Source: Thiodiazotropha sp040506275
GTDB lineage: Bacteria > Pseudomonadota > Gammaproteobacteria > Chromatiales > Chromatiaceae
Length of the DNA stretch: 64,000 nt
Assembly: GCA_040506275.1 (NCBI GenBank)
Contig: JBEVXD010000010.1
Coordinates: 1-64,000 of the forward strand
Reading direction: 5' to 3'
The position numbers and the translations under genes are program-made. Within the stretch, counting starts at the first letter, position 1, and each line of letters begins with the position of its first letter. Below are positions 52,617 through 62,900 of this stretch, in pieces. The notes beneath the pieces were generated by a model. That model was not told where the DNA came from. It saw nothing but the letters and a program-made list of their open reading frames with translations, and did no database searches.

Positions 52617-54242
52617 ATGGCTGAGTTACTGCATGACCTGATATCCGAATCCGCTAATCGCACACCGGATCAGTGTGCCCTTCAATACAAAACCTGTTCT
52701 CACAGTTATCGCGAATTAGCCGCCCAGATAGAGTTGTTTGCTCAGGCCTTGTTGACGACTGGTATCGAGAAATCAGATCGTGTGGCGATCTACCTGCCAA
52801 AATGTCTTGAAAACGTAGTTGCTATTTTCGGCACAGCAATGGCAGGGGCGGTTTTTGTACCGGTCAATCCGGTGCTGAAACCCCATCAGGTTGCTCATAT
52901 CCTGAAGGATTGTGATGCAAAGCTACTGATTACCACTTGTGGTAAATACAGGTCCCTGAACGACGATCTTGGCAAACCGATCCAACTCAGCAATCTGGTG
53001 TTGATAGATGATTGCAAGAGTCGAAGGAGTAGCACTGATGTGCACAGACTCCACTCCTGGGATACCTTTCTGCAATTGGGGCAAGTCAATGCTCTGCCTC
53101 GTATCAATGAATCTGATATTGCCGCACTCCTCTATACCTCTGGTAGTACGGGGCAACCCAAGGGAGTGATTTTAAGCCACGGTAACATGGTGATAGGGGC
53201 GAAAAGTGTTGCGCAGTACCTGAACAATCGAGCCTCTGACCGAATTCTGGTCGTGCTTCCGCTTAGCTTCGACTATGGTGTCAGCCAACTGACCACTGCA
53301 TTTTTGGTTGGTGCTACAGCAGTGTTGATCAACTATCTGTTACCTATGGAAGTGTTGAATACACTGGTTAAAGAGAAAATTACAGGCCTTGCAACGGTGC
53401 CTCCTCTTTGGAACTCACTGGTCGAACAGACCTGGCCGCCAGAGATTTCGAAGCATCTTCGATATATCACCAGTTCTGGTGGCGTCGTGCCAGTTGAGAC
53501 CACAGTGGAGTTAAAAAGAAACCTGCCGAATACAGATATCTATCTGATGTATGGATTGACCGAGGCCTTTCGCTCAACCTATCTGCCGCCGGATCAAGTG
53601 ACGGAACGGCCGACTTCAATGGGTATTGCCATTCCCAATGCTGAAGTGATGGTGTTAAAGCCTGATGGAACTCCCTGTAGCGCAGAAGAACCAGGAGAGT
53701 TGGTGCATCGAGGTCCACTGGTATCACTCGGATATTGGAACGACCGAGATGAAGCAGCTCGACGTTTTCGGCCTGTTCCCAATGGGAAAGGTGACATAAC
53801 TGATCAGGAGCTGGCAGTTTGGTCAGGGGATATCGTCAAACGGGATAGTGAAGGTTATCTCTATTTTATAGGCCGAGAGGATGACCAGATTAAAACCTCA
53901 GGGTATCGCGTCAGTCCGAGTGAGATTGAAGCGATTTTTCATGCTACAGGTCTGGTGAATGAGGTTGTAGCATTGGGAATTCCTCATCCCGTACTTGGAC
54001 ATTCTATCGCCTTGATTGTGGTACCACATAAAGGGATAGAATTTAGTGAGGATGAGTTGATCAATGCCTGTAAAAAGAAATTAACCAGTTATATGATTCC
54101 CAGCCAGATGATATTCCGCTCTTCGATTCCAACCAATCCAAATGGAAAAATTGATCGGAAAGCATTGGCCAAGGAGCTTATGGAAACACTCACTGAAGAT
54201 ATGCACGAGATAGAGAATAGGGGACTGGATGTCAATCAATGA
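52617..54242 (+). CDS. Acyl-CoA ligase (AMP-forming), exosortase A-associated type
   Basis: 541 residues of the ANL superfamily. P-loop LLYTSGSTGQPKGV (about 176–189), YGLTEAFRSTYLP, GDIVKRDSEGYLYFIGREDDQIKTSGYRVSPSEIE (hinge Asp and A8), and C-terminal NPNGKIDRKAL (catalytic Lys). The N-terminus (LLHDLISESANRTPDQCALQYKTCSHSYRELAAQIE) and VPVNPVLKPHQVAHILKDC resemble the ligases encoded in exosortase/PEP-CTERM exopolysaccharide loci. It activates an acyl or amino acid with ATP. No exosortase or partner decarboxylase is in the window, so its role beside lipid A genes is unexplained. Confidence 0.84.
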   Translation: MAELLHDLISESANRTPDQCALQYKTCSHSYRELAAQIELFAQALLTTGIEKSDRVAIYLPKCLENVVAIFGTAMAGAVFVPVNPVLKPHQVAHILKDCDAKLLITTCGKYRSLNDDLGKPIQLSNLVLIDDCKSRRSSTDVHRLHSWDTFLQLGQVNALPRINESDIAALLYTSGSTGQPKGVILSHGNMVIGAKSVAQYLNNRASDRILVVLPLSFDYGVSQLTTAFLVGATAVLINYLLPMEVLNTLVKEKITGLATVPPLWNSLVEQTWPPEISKHLRYITSSGGVVPVETTVELKRNLPNTDIYLMYGLTEAFRSTYLPPDQVTERPTSMGIAIPNAEVMVLKPDGTPCSAEEPGELVHRGPLVSLGYWNDRDEAARRFRPVPNGKGDITDQELAVWSGDIVKRDSEGYLYFIGREDDQIKTSGYRVSPSEIEAIFHATGLVNEVVALGIPHPVLGHSIALIVVPHKGIEFSEDELINACKKKLTSYMIPSQMIFRSSIPTNPNGKIDRKALAKELMETLTEDMHEIENRGLDVNQ

Positions 54243-54288
54243 TCTTGTCTAACTATGTAATTGCGACTAGCACCATTCAAAGAGAATT

Positions 54289-54885
54289 ATGAGTTCAAAA
54301 CAGAGCAGACAAATAATCCAGCTGGTGGCTGGCGTTGATGAAGTTGGCAGAGGCCCTTTAGCCGGACCAGTGGTTGCTGCTGCGGTTATATTGCATCCTG
54401 ACAGACCAATTCAAGGTCTTGCAGACTCAAAAAAACTATCAGAAAAAAAGCGTGAAGCACTCGATATTGTGATACGTGAACAAGCCCATTGCTGGTCACT
54501 GGGGCGGGCAGAAGTAGAGGAGATAGATGAGATCAACATTCTGCAAGCGAGCCTGTTAGCAATGAAACGTGCTGTGGAAGGATTATCTGTTGTTCCGGAT
54601 CAGGCACTTGTTGATGGCAAGCATCTACCTAACCTGGCTTGTTCTGCAGAGGCTGTTATCGGAGGTGACAGCACTGTTGCTGAGATCAGTGCCGCCTCGA
54701 TTATTGCCAAAGTTGCCAGGGATAGAGAGATGGTTGAACTTGATGTGCAATATCCTGGGTATGGTTTGGCACAGCATAAAGGCTATCCCACCAAGTTTCA
54801 TATCAGTGGTCTTGAAAGCCTTGGGGTAACACCGATTCATCGTCGCTCTTTTGGGCCGGTCAAGCGGTTGTTGGGAGGGGATTAG
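54289..54885 (+). CDS. rnhB: Ribonuclease HII
   Basis: 198 residues (E. coli 198). VAGVDEVGRGPLAGPVVAAAVIL (catalytic Asp-Glu), LVDGKHLPNL, GGDSTVAEISAASIIAKVARDREM, YGLAQHKGYPTKFH. It removes ribonucleotides from DNA–RNA hybrids. In E. coli it directly precedes dnaE; here about 5 kb of other genes lie between. Confidence 0.96.
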   Translation: MSSKQSRQIIQLVAGVDEVGRGPLAGPVVAAAVILHPDRPIQGLADSKKLSEKKREALDIVIREQAHCWSLGRAEVEEIDEINILQASLLAMKRAVEGLSVVPDQALVDGKHLPNLACSAEAVIGGDSTVAEISAASIIAKVARDREMVELDVQYPGYGLAQHKGYPTKFHISGLESLGVTPIHRRSFGPVKRLLGGD

Positions 54886-54962
54886 AAAGGCTATCGCATT
54901 TCCTTTTAAAGAGGATGCATACAAATACTATAGGGCGATAATCGCTATTTGAAGTCTAAACC

Positions 54963-54986
54963 GTAGGGTGCGGCCTGCCGCACCAT
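54963..54986. repeat. GTAGGGTGCGGC-type palindrome
   Basis: Same palindrome as in the 432-bp array: GGTGCGGC and GCCGCACC separated by two bases, flanked by GTAG and AT. A single copy, without the rest of the repeat unit, 78 bp after rnhB. Confidence 0.9.
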
Positions 54987-55087
54987 GCCGAGAGTCAGTT
55001 GATTGAATAGTGATAAAAAGGACACTTGTGAAATCATATTGTGAGTAGCATCTCCAAATACCTTATATTGAACCAGAGACAAATAAA

Positions 55088-55438
55088 ATGAATATCTCAA
55101 TTAAGATATTTGCAATAGTCGGTGTATGTTTTGTTTTTATATTTATCTTGGGTCTTTATCTGGACATTAAAGATTTTGACCGTACAAAAGGGGGCTATGA
55201 ACCTCCGTATACTGGGGTTACAGGAGAGACTGTAGATTGGGACAGTATGGACTTAACATCAAAGGGATTAGTCAAAAGAGGTCATGTTGTAAATGTTATC
55301 GTCAATGGAACAACAGGAATGATTAGCTTTGAAATATTTAAACTGCAATTTGATTGGCGAGTATTTTCAGACCGGGCATTGATAGTCCATAAGCCAAGAG
55401 AAGCTCTTATCAGAAGAGGATTTAAGCCAGAATTTTAA
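55088..55438 (+). CDS. Small membrane-anchored protein of unknown function
   Basis: 116 residues. One N-terminal transmembrane helix (IKIFAIVGVCFVFIFILGLYLDI), then a short extracytoplasmic or cytoplasmic domain with TKGGYEPPYTGVTGETVDWDSMDLTSKGLVKRGHVVNVIVNGTTGMISFEIFKLQFDWRVFSDRALIVHKPREALIRRGFKPEF. The sharply patterned sequence (KGGYEPPYTG, GTTGMISFEI, VHKPREA) looks like a conserved family rather than a random frame, but I cannot name it. ATG follows a weak ribosome site. It stands between rnhB and a minus-strand small gene. Confidence 0.72.
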   Translation: MNISIKIFAIVGVCFVFIFILGLYLDIKDFDRTKGGYEPPYTGVTGETVDWDSMDLTSKGLVKRGHVVNVIVNGTTGMISFEIFKLQFDWRVFSDRALIVHKPREALIRRGFKPEF

Positions 55439-55594
55439 AATACGTTTAACAGTTTCTCTTACCCGACTCTGAGCATGCCCCGGTAAAGCGGGCGTTAATC
55501 ACAAATAGCTATAGGATGAACTTTCTTAAACGCATGCACAATCTAGAATGGTGGTACTGAACCTGGATCCTATACGAACAACATTATTGGTTTA

Positions 55595-55867
55595 CTACAA
55601 TTCAGAATTTTCATCGAGTAATAACTTGATCTCATCCAGGTTCAAAGAAGATTCACAATCTGATGTTGATGAGATATCTAGGGCTTCTTTGATTTTCAAC
55701 AGTTCCAGATTGTGTAGATAGGTTCGATCCCTGATCAATAAGCGCCTGTAGGTCTGGATCAATCTCTCATCACCTTGGGTTTTTGGTGGTGTATGATTTG
55801 CGATCTTTTGGCTCAAGTAGTCACACTGTTTCTTTGTGCTCAGCGTATAAGATTCCAGGTTATTCAT
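55595..55867 (-). CDS. Small helical protein of unknown function
   Basis: 90 residues, charged and helical, with no membrane segment and no family recognised: ESYTLSTKKQCDYLSQKIANH, ERLIQTYRRLLIRDRTYLHNLELLKIKEALDI and an acidic end LNLDEIKLLLDENSEL. ATG 55867 has GGA about ten bases upstream. Support is moderate because the frame is short. Confidence 0.5.
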   Translation of the reverse strand: MNNLESYTLSTKKQCDYLSQKIANHTPPKTQGDERLIQTYRRLLIRDRTYLHNLELLKIKEALDISSTSDCESSLNLDEIKLLLDENSEL

Positions 55868-56238
55868 AGTCAGTATTCCGTATCAGTATCGTCGTTTAAC
55901 CGGCAACTGTTTTTAATCGCCTTTTTTAAGGAAATAGAGTATTAACCAAGTTTGCTATGACTAACTACGCAGAAATTGTGCCAATCAAGTAAAATCAAAT
56001 AGTTAGTGGTTCCTGGTTGATCCGGTTGTAAATATATCCGACGAAATCAGAATTACCTTCTGATTCTATTTATCTCTTCCCATGTGCGGAGATATGACCT
56101 TTCCTCTTCTTGCTCTAATCTATGATGAGTTACATTTTTATTAACAACACTGAACTATTCAAATAAATATTGATTCAGGGTGTGCTATTTTCATTTTGTA
56201 AATATGATGAATACTCAGCCTATAAACAGGATACAACA
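55868..56238. other. AT-rich intergenic region
   Basis: 371 bp between divergent small gene and the Rieske–GltS gene. Very AT-rich; no gene, repeat or RNA signature recognised. Promoters of both neighbours are expected here. Confidence 0.45.
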
Positions 56239-57858
56239 ATGAAAAAAATTGCCATTCTTTCCTGGTCTGAACTTGAGCCTCTCACACCAACTTATGCGAT
56301 TGCCGCTGATGTGGATCTGGTTGTTATCCGCTGGCGCGATGTAGATGAGGTTTCAGTCCTTTATGGTCGTTGTGCTCATCGCGGGGCTCTGATGGCTGAC
56401 GGTCGTATTCAAGGTGAGGATCTTATCTGTGGTCTGCATGATTGGGATTATGGGTATAAAACCGGCATTAGTTCCTATAACCCGGCAGAGAAGTTACATC
56501 GCTTTGAATCCTGGGTGGAAGATGGCCAGGTTTGGGTCGATGAGGATGAAATCTCCGCCTGGTCCAAAGTTAATCCTCAACCCTACGATCGGACAAGCTA
56601 TCAGGGGTTATACAAGGATCTGCATGGCGGACCGGATGAACCTCACTATAAATATATCCAGCATCTGGCGGAGCATGGTCTGTCGAAGGTTGGTCACCAT
56701 GGGCGGGTGAGCGCTATGGGAGTGCCCAGGGATCAGCTACCGATGTGGGAGCAGATACAGATAGTGACAGCTCAGTTGCATCGTGTGCCGTTGCTGGACG
56801 ATCACCCGGTAGGCACTGAGGTTGTCATCGGGCCCAAAGCAAGTAAACCACTGCAACTGGATAGTCCCCTGTTTGTTTCTGATATGAGTTTTGGTGCACT
56901 TTCCGAGGAAGCAAAGATTGCGTTGGCGAAAGGTGCAGAGCTGGCAGGTACTGGGATCTGTTCTGGTGAAGGTGGTATGTTGCCCGATGAGCAGGCAGCC
57001 AACAGCCGCTATCTCTATGAATTGGCATCGGCCCGATTCGGCTTTTCCATGGATAAGGTGCAACTCTGTCAGGCCTTTCATTTTAAGTGTGGCCAGGGGG
57101 CTAAGACCGGAACAGGTGGGCACCTTCCCGGTAGTAAGGTAAAAGGGCGGATTGCGGAGGTACGGAATCTTGCCGAGGGGGAACCGGCCATATCACCCTC
57201 AAGGTTTCCTGATTGGGATAGCGTTGATGATTACCGCCGCTTTGCCGCTGAAGTCCGAGAAGCCACGGGCGGCATACCGATTGGCGTTAAACTCTCGGCA
57301 CAACATATCGAAAGGGATATTGAGGCTGCCTTGGGAATCGGTGTTGACTACATAATACTTGATGGACGCGGAGGTGGTACTGGAGCGGCTCCGCTGATTT
57401 TTCGCGATAATATTTCAATACCAACCATTCCCGCACTGGCCCGTGCTCGCCGCTATCTGGATAGTAAAGGCAGGGACGACGTCTCTCTGATCATTACAGG
57501 TGGTCTAAGATTACCAGCAGATTTTATTAAGGCGCTTGCCTTAGGTGCTGATGCTATCGCGGTCTCCAATTCAGCGCTTCAGGCGATAGGATGTCTGGGC
57601 ATGCGCGCCTGTCATACCAATAATTGTCCGGTGGGTATTGCCACTCAGAAGGCGGAGCTGAGACAGCGATTGAAAATCGAGAAGGGTGCTGAGCAGTTAA
57701 ACAACTTTTTTCGTGCCTCAACTGAGCTGATGCAGGTGATGGCCCGAGCCTGTGGTCATAATCACTTAAATCGATTCTGTATTGATGATCTTGCAACTTT
57801 CGATCGTGAAATGGCTCATTTGACTGGAGTTGCCTATGCAGGGGTAACTTTAGACTGA
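56239..57858 (+). CDS. Rieske domain fused to FMN-binding glutamate synthase-like domain
   Basis: 539 residues from ATG 56239 (the frame is open back to 56170, but that part is not conserved-looking). N-terminal Rieske 2Fe-2S domain of about 100 residues: C45-A-H47-R-G…C64-G-L-H67. A GltB-type FMN barrel follows (SDMSFGALSEEAKIALAKGAELAGTGICSGEGGM, GQGAKTGTGGHLPGSKV, ISPSRFPDWDSVDDY, VKLSAQHI, LDGRGGGTGAAPLIFRDNI, GGLRLPADFIKALALGADAIAVSN, CHTNNCPVGIATQ). The last segment resembles the 3Fe-4S ligands. No glutaminase domain, so it cannot be a full glutamate synthase. An electron path Rieske to FMN is suggested; the substrate is unknown. Confidence 0.86.
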   Translation: MKKIAILSWSELEPLTPTYAIAADVDLVVIRWRDVDEVSVLYGRCAHRGALMADGRIQGEDLICGLHDWDYGYKTGISSYNPAEKLHRFESWVEDGQVWVDEDEISAWSKVNPQPYDRTSYQGLYKDLHGGPDEPHYKYIQHLAEHGLSKVGHHGRVSAMGVPRDQLPMWEQIQIVTAQLHRVPLLDDHPVGTEVVIGPKASKPLQLDSPLFVSDMSFGALSEEAKIALAKGAELAGTGICSGEGGMLPDEQAANSRYLYELASARFGFSMDKVQLCQAFHFKCGQGAKTGTGGHLPGSKVKGRIAEVRNLAEGEPAISPSRFPDWDSVDDYRRFAAEVREATGGIPIGVKLSAQHIERDIEAALGIGVDYIILDGRGGGTGAAPLIFRDNISIPTIPALARARRYLDSKGRDDVSLIITGGLRLPADFIKALALGADAIAVSNSALQAIGCLGMRACHTNNCPVGIATQKAELRQRLKIEKGAEQLNNFFRASTELMQVMARACGHNHLNRFCIDDLATFDREMAHLTGVAYAGVTLD

Positions 57859-58063
57859 CCGGCCCCCCTCTGTGACTGAGGTATTTATACAGTGTTTGAT
57901 ATCAGTCAGTTAATGGGGGGTTAAGGCTGGATCAGTAGCCTAAGTTATGTTTAAACTGACCCTGATCTGTTTCCATGAGATGCATGCTGTAGCAGCCATC
58001 ATACTTTTCAGGGAGTTGGTGAAGCAGTGTGCGCTGGGTGCAGGATGCTAGCTGGAACAGCCG

Positions 58064-59698
58064 ATGAAGAGTAGACAACTATTCCGGGTATTAACGCTAC
58101 TGATTCTTATCAGTGACTTGGTGTTTGTCGGTATCAACTACTTTGCCAGTCAACGTGCACTCAATCTCAGCCTGATCCGCAACGGCGAAAATCTTAAGCA
58201 CTCCTATGATCTGACTCTGGATTTGGTCTATGAGAGTATGTTGCAACTCGCAACCTATGTCTCAAACCAGAAACAGATCCAGCAACTGTTTCTGGCAGGA
58301 AAAGTTGCTGTCACTGAAGAGGGCGGTGGTGTTGGTGGCCAACGTGCAGCCCAGGTCAGGGGGGAACTTCTACAGGTTATCTCTCCAAGCTGGTTGCCAA
58401 TGATGAAGCGGTATGATGCCAGGCAACTTCAATTCCATCTGGGACCGGGGTCTTTGAGTTTTCTACGCGTTCATCAACCACAGAAATTTGGTGACCGCAT
58501 GGATGGGATACGACATATCATAGTTGACAGTTATCGGGACCAGGAAGCCAAAATCGGCTTTGAAGTGGGTAGAGTCTATGCTGGGTTACGTGGGGTAATA
58601 CCGGTGTGGTCAGAACTGAAGAGTGAGGCACGAGATTTGATCGGTGTGCTGGAGGTTGGCACTTCCTATCAAACTGTTTTGGAGAAGATCAATCGACAGA
58701 CCGGCGTGGAGATGATGGTGTTGTTGAATGAGCAACTGGTTCACTCTGCAATGTGGCCTGAGTCGATTAAAAAACGTATCGTCAAATTGTCTGATGAATC
58801 TTCCTGTTATATCGAAGCTATCTCGAATCCTATTGTCGCAGATATTGTTGAAAATTGTGAAGAGCTGATGCCATACAAGGCAGAGTTACGAACATTTAAC
58901 ATTAACCACAATGGGAAGCAGTATGCGATAACCCATTTTCCTCTCTACGACTACCAAGCCAAGGCTAGTGTAAATAAGGAACAAGGAGGCATGGTGGTGA
59001 TGTTGATGGATGTTTCTGATGAATTTGTTGCGTTTAATCAGCAGTTGCAGCTGAATTTGATGTATGCGGTTGTTGGATTTGTTGTGATAGAGATTCTCCT
59101 CTATCTGGGCATTATCTATGGGTCACGTAAGTTACACAGAGTTGTTGATCAGCAGACCCAGGAGATTTACCGGCTGAAGGAGTTTTACAAGGAGCGCTCT
59201 GAGCGGGATAGCCTGACAGCACTTTACAATCACCGCTATTTTAATGAGAGATTGCTACAGGAGATGCATCGGGCACAGCGTTCAGATTCACACCTCAGTT
59301 TAATGATGTGTGATCTTGATGACTTCAAAGAGATCAATGACAGGTATGGTCATCTGGCAGGCGATGAGGTGCTGGAGGGCGTTGCTTCAATGATCCGTGA
59401 GGTAGTGCGCAGCAGTGATTTCGCCGGTCGATATGGGGGGGAGGAGTTCATTATTGCTTTGCCGGAAACTCATACAGATGATGCTGTGAAAATCGCCCAA
59501 CGGCTGATTGAATCTATTGCATCGTATGATTGCAGTAAACTATCCGGGCACCAAATCACTGCAAGTGTCGGCGTCGCCATGTGGGATGCGCGGCAGAATC
59601 TCTCCAGCTTTATCCATAATGCTGATCAGGCGCTTTATCAAGCGAAGCTGAAGGGGAAGAACAGGGTTGAAAGGGGAGGGGATGCGGCGCCAACCTAG
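58064..59698 (+). CDS. Membrane sensor diguanylate cyclase (GGDEF)
   Basis: 544 residues. TM helix 1 (LTLLILISDLVFVGINYFA), a periplasmic sensor of about 290 residues resembling a CACHE-type domain (SYDLTLDLVYESMLQLATYVSNQKQIQQLF; VGRVYAGLRGVIPVWSE), TM helix 2 (LMYAVVGFVVIEILLYLGIIYG), a coiled linker, then a GGDEF domain (from about 385) with active RYGGEEF near 460. An RSSD I-site lies five residues before it. Likely makes c-di-GMP with product inhibition in response to a periplasmic ligand. It lies just before dnaE. Confidence 0.9.
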   Translation: MKSRQLFRVLTLLILISDLVFVGINYFASQRALNLSLIRNGENLKHSYDLTLDLVYESMLQLATYVSNQKQIQQLFLAGKVAVTEEGGGVGGQRAAQVRGELLQVISPSWLPMMKRYDARQLQFHLGPGSLSFLRVHQPQKFGDRMDGIRHIIVDSYRDQEAKIGFEVGRVYAGLRGVIPVWSELKSEARDLIGVLEVGTSYQTVLEKINRQTGVEMMVLLNEQLVHSAMWPESIKKRIVKLSDESSCYIEAISNPIVADIVENCEELMPYKAELRTFNINHNGKQYAITHFPLYDYQAKASVNKEQGGMVVMLMDVSDEFVAFNQQLQLNLMYAVVGFVVIEILLYLGIIYGSRKLHRVVDQQTQEIYRLKEFYKERSERDSLTALYNHRYFNERLLQEMHRAQRSDSHLSLMMCDLDDFKEINDRYGHLAGDEVLEGVASMIREVVRSSDFAGRYGGEEFIIALPETHTDDAVKIAQRLIESIASYDCSKLSGHQITASVGVAMWDARQNLSSFIHNADQALYQAKLKGKNRVERGGDAAPT

Positions 59699-59993
59699 TT
59701 GGTGTTCTTTTATTCTGACTGACCTGCTTTTGATCGGTTAACTTATTGAATATAAAAAATAAAAGACTATTTTTGTGATTTTGGGAGACTGTCTGGCCTC
59801 CTCTTTTGGAGTGTCTAATGGAATTTATTTGATATTGAGTTTCTGACACTGCAGACTCATCTTTTGAGTCCGAATCAGGTTAGAATAGCCAGGCCTGCCA
59901 GGCGAATCATATGTCCAGTTTCAGATATGAAACTGGCTTCTGATTGTGATAATCAAAACATCATCTGCGTCATCGACAAATCTTTGGAGAGAC

Positions 59994-62900
59994 ATGTCAG
60001 CGAGTTTCGTACATCTTCGTGTTCATTCTGAATATTCGCTGGTCGACGGTCTGGTCAGGGTTAAGCCACTGGTCAAACAGGTGGCGGAATCTGGAATGCC
60101 TGCGGTGGCACTTACCGATCAATCCAATCTCTTTGCTCTGGTTCGTTTCTATCAAGCGGCACTGGCTGCCGGGATTAAACCTATCGCCGGGGTGGATGCG
60201 TGGATTCGTAATCCGGAGGATGTTAATGCACCTCATCGACTGGTGCTGTTGGTACAAAACCAACTGGGCTACCAGAATTTGACCCGCCTGGTCTCCCGCA
60301 GTTACCGGGAGGGACAGCATCTGGGGCGTCCACTGATGGAAAAAGAGTGGTTGACCGGTAATGCTGAGGGGCTGATTGTATTATCCGCAGGTCGTTATGG
60401 GGATGTGGGCAGGGCATTGTTGGCTGACAACAGGGCTTTAGCGGAGAAGCTGCTTCAAGAGTGGCTTGAGCTGCTAGGGGATCGATACTATCTGGAGTTG
60501 CATCGCACGGGACGCCCTGATGAGGAGCGTTGTCTGCATGAGAGTGTAGGGCTTGCGGCTGACTTCGGGGTGCCCGTGGTTGCCACCAATGATACCCACT
60601 TTCTCAGCCAAGATGATTTTGACGCTCATGAGGTACGGGTCTGTATTCATGAAGGTCGGACTATCGATGATCCGAGACGTCCAAAGAACTATAGTGATCA
60701 GCAGTATCTGCGCACACAGGAAGAGATGCAGGCGCTGTTTTCCGACATTCCTGAAGCGCTGCAAAACAGCGTAGAGATAGCCAAACGCTGCACCATTGAG
60801 TTGACTCTGGGGAAGAATTTTCTACCCGATTTCCCTATTCCTGAGGGTATGACGATCGATGCCTTTCTGGAGGAGGAGTCACGCAGAGGGCTCGATTGGC
60901 GCTTAAAGCAGATCTTCGATATCGATTCCCCCGATTTTGCCGAACAACGCAGGATTTACGATGAGCGGTTGCAGGTGGAGCTGGATGTCATCAATAGCAT
61001 GGGTTTTCCAGGCTACTTTCTGATTGTTGCCGACTTTATTCAATGGGCGAAGGATAATGATATCCCCGTAGGCCCGGGGCGCGGTTCAGGTGCGGGCTCC
61101 TTGGTTGCCTATGCTCTGAAGATCACCGACCTCGATCCCATTGAACACGAATTGCTGTTTGAGCGATTTCTAAATCCTGAACGTGTCTCAATGCCTGACT
61201 TCGATGTTGATTTCTGCATGGATAAGCGAGACCAGGTTATCGACTATGTTGCCCGGCGATATGGACGGGATTCGGTTTCCCAGATCATCACCTATGGCTC
61301 CATGGCGGCCAAGGCCGTGGTGCGGGATGTAGGGCGAGTGTTGGGACATCCCTACGGCTTTACCGATCGAGTGGCGAAGATGATCCCGTTTGAGATCGGT
61401 ATGACCCTCGATAAAGCTCTGAAGGAGAGTGATGACCTGAAGCAGTCCTATGCGACCGATGAGGAGGTGGGGGAACTCATCGACATGGCGAAAAAGCTCG
61501 AAGGTTGTGCACGTAATGCCGGCAAGCATGCTGGTGGTGTGGTGATCTCTCCCGGGCTACTGACTGATTTCACGCCGCTCTATTGTGAAGAAAATGGGGA
61601 GGGATTGGTTACCCAATTTGATAAAGACGATGTGGAGAAGGTTGGCCTGGTCAAATTTGACTTTCTTGGTCTACGCACGCTCACTATCGTTGATTGGGCA
61701 CTCAAGGCCGTCAATGCTGTACGTGACGAGCAGGGTCTTGAGTTGGTGGATATCAATGCTATCCCGATGGATGATGCTGCCTCTTTCAAGTTATTGAAAA
61801 GTGCAGAGACCACCGCGGTTTTTCAATTGGAATCCCGTGGCATGAAGGAGCTGATTAAAAAACTTCAGCCAGACAGTTTCGATGACATCACCGCGCTTGT
61901 TGCACTGTTCCGGCCAGGGCCGTTGCAGTCGGGCATGGTTGATGATTTTATCGATCGAAAGCATGGCCGGGCTGAGGTTGCCTATCCTCACCCGGATCTG
62001 GAGCCGATTCTCAAACCAACCTATGGTGTAATCCTCTACCAGGAGCAGGTCATGCAGATCGCTCAGGTATTGGCCGGTTACTCCCTTGGTGGTGCAGATC
62101 TTTTGCGCCGTGCAATGGGTAAAAAGAAAGCGGAGGAGATGGCCAAACAGGGGGAGATTTTTAGAAAGGGCGCGATGGAGCGTGGGGTTGAAGAGGAGAC
62201 TGCTACCTACATCTTCGACCTGATGGAAAAATTTGCCGGATACGGCTTCAATAAATCTCACTCTGCAGCCTATGCCCTGGTCTCCTATCAGACCATGTGG
62301 CTCAAGGCTCACTATCCTTCAGCTTTTATGGCAGCTGTCTGCTCCGCAGATATGGACAATACCGACAAGGTGGTGCCGCTGATCGAAGAGTGCCGTCGCA
62401 TGAAGCTGAAAGTGGAGGCGCCACAGGTCAATCTCTCCCAATACAAATTCACTGCGATTGATGATCAGACCGTGGTCTATGGTCTGGGGGCAATCAAAGG
62501 GGTCGGTGAGTCAGCTATCGAGTCGGTGATTCATGAGCGGGAACAAAACGGACCCTTTGAAGATATCTTTGAATTCTGTCGCCGTATCGATCTGCGTAAG
62601 GTCAACCGCCGGGTCCTCGAGTCCCTGATTCGTGCCGGAGCACTCGATGGTCTTGGGGCGAATCGTGCAACCCTGATGTTACAGCTGCCCCTGGCGTTGA
62701 AACTGGCTGAACAGCACCACGCTATGGAGGCCGTGGGTCAGAATGATCTGTTCGGCATGGGTGATCCCCAACCGGCAGAAGCAAGTCACACTCAGGTTAT
62801 CCCAAAAGATATTGAAGAGTGGGAGGAGGAGCAGCGGCTTCAGGGGGAGAAAGAGACGCTTGGGCTCTATCTCACAGGACATCCGATTGATCGATATATA

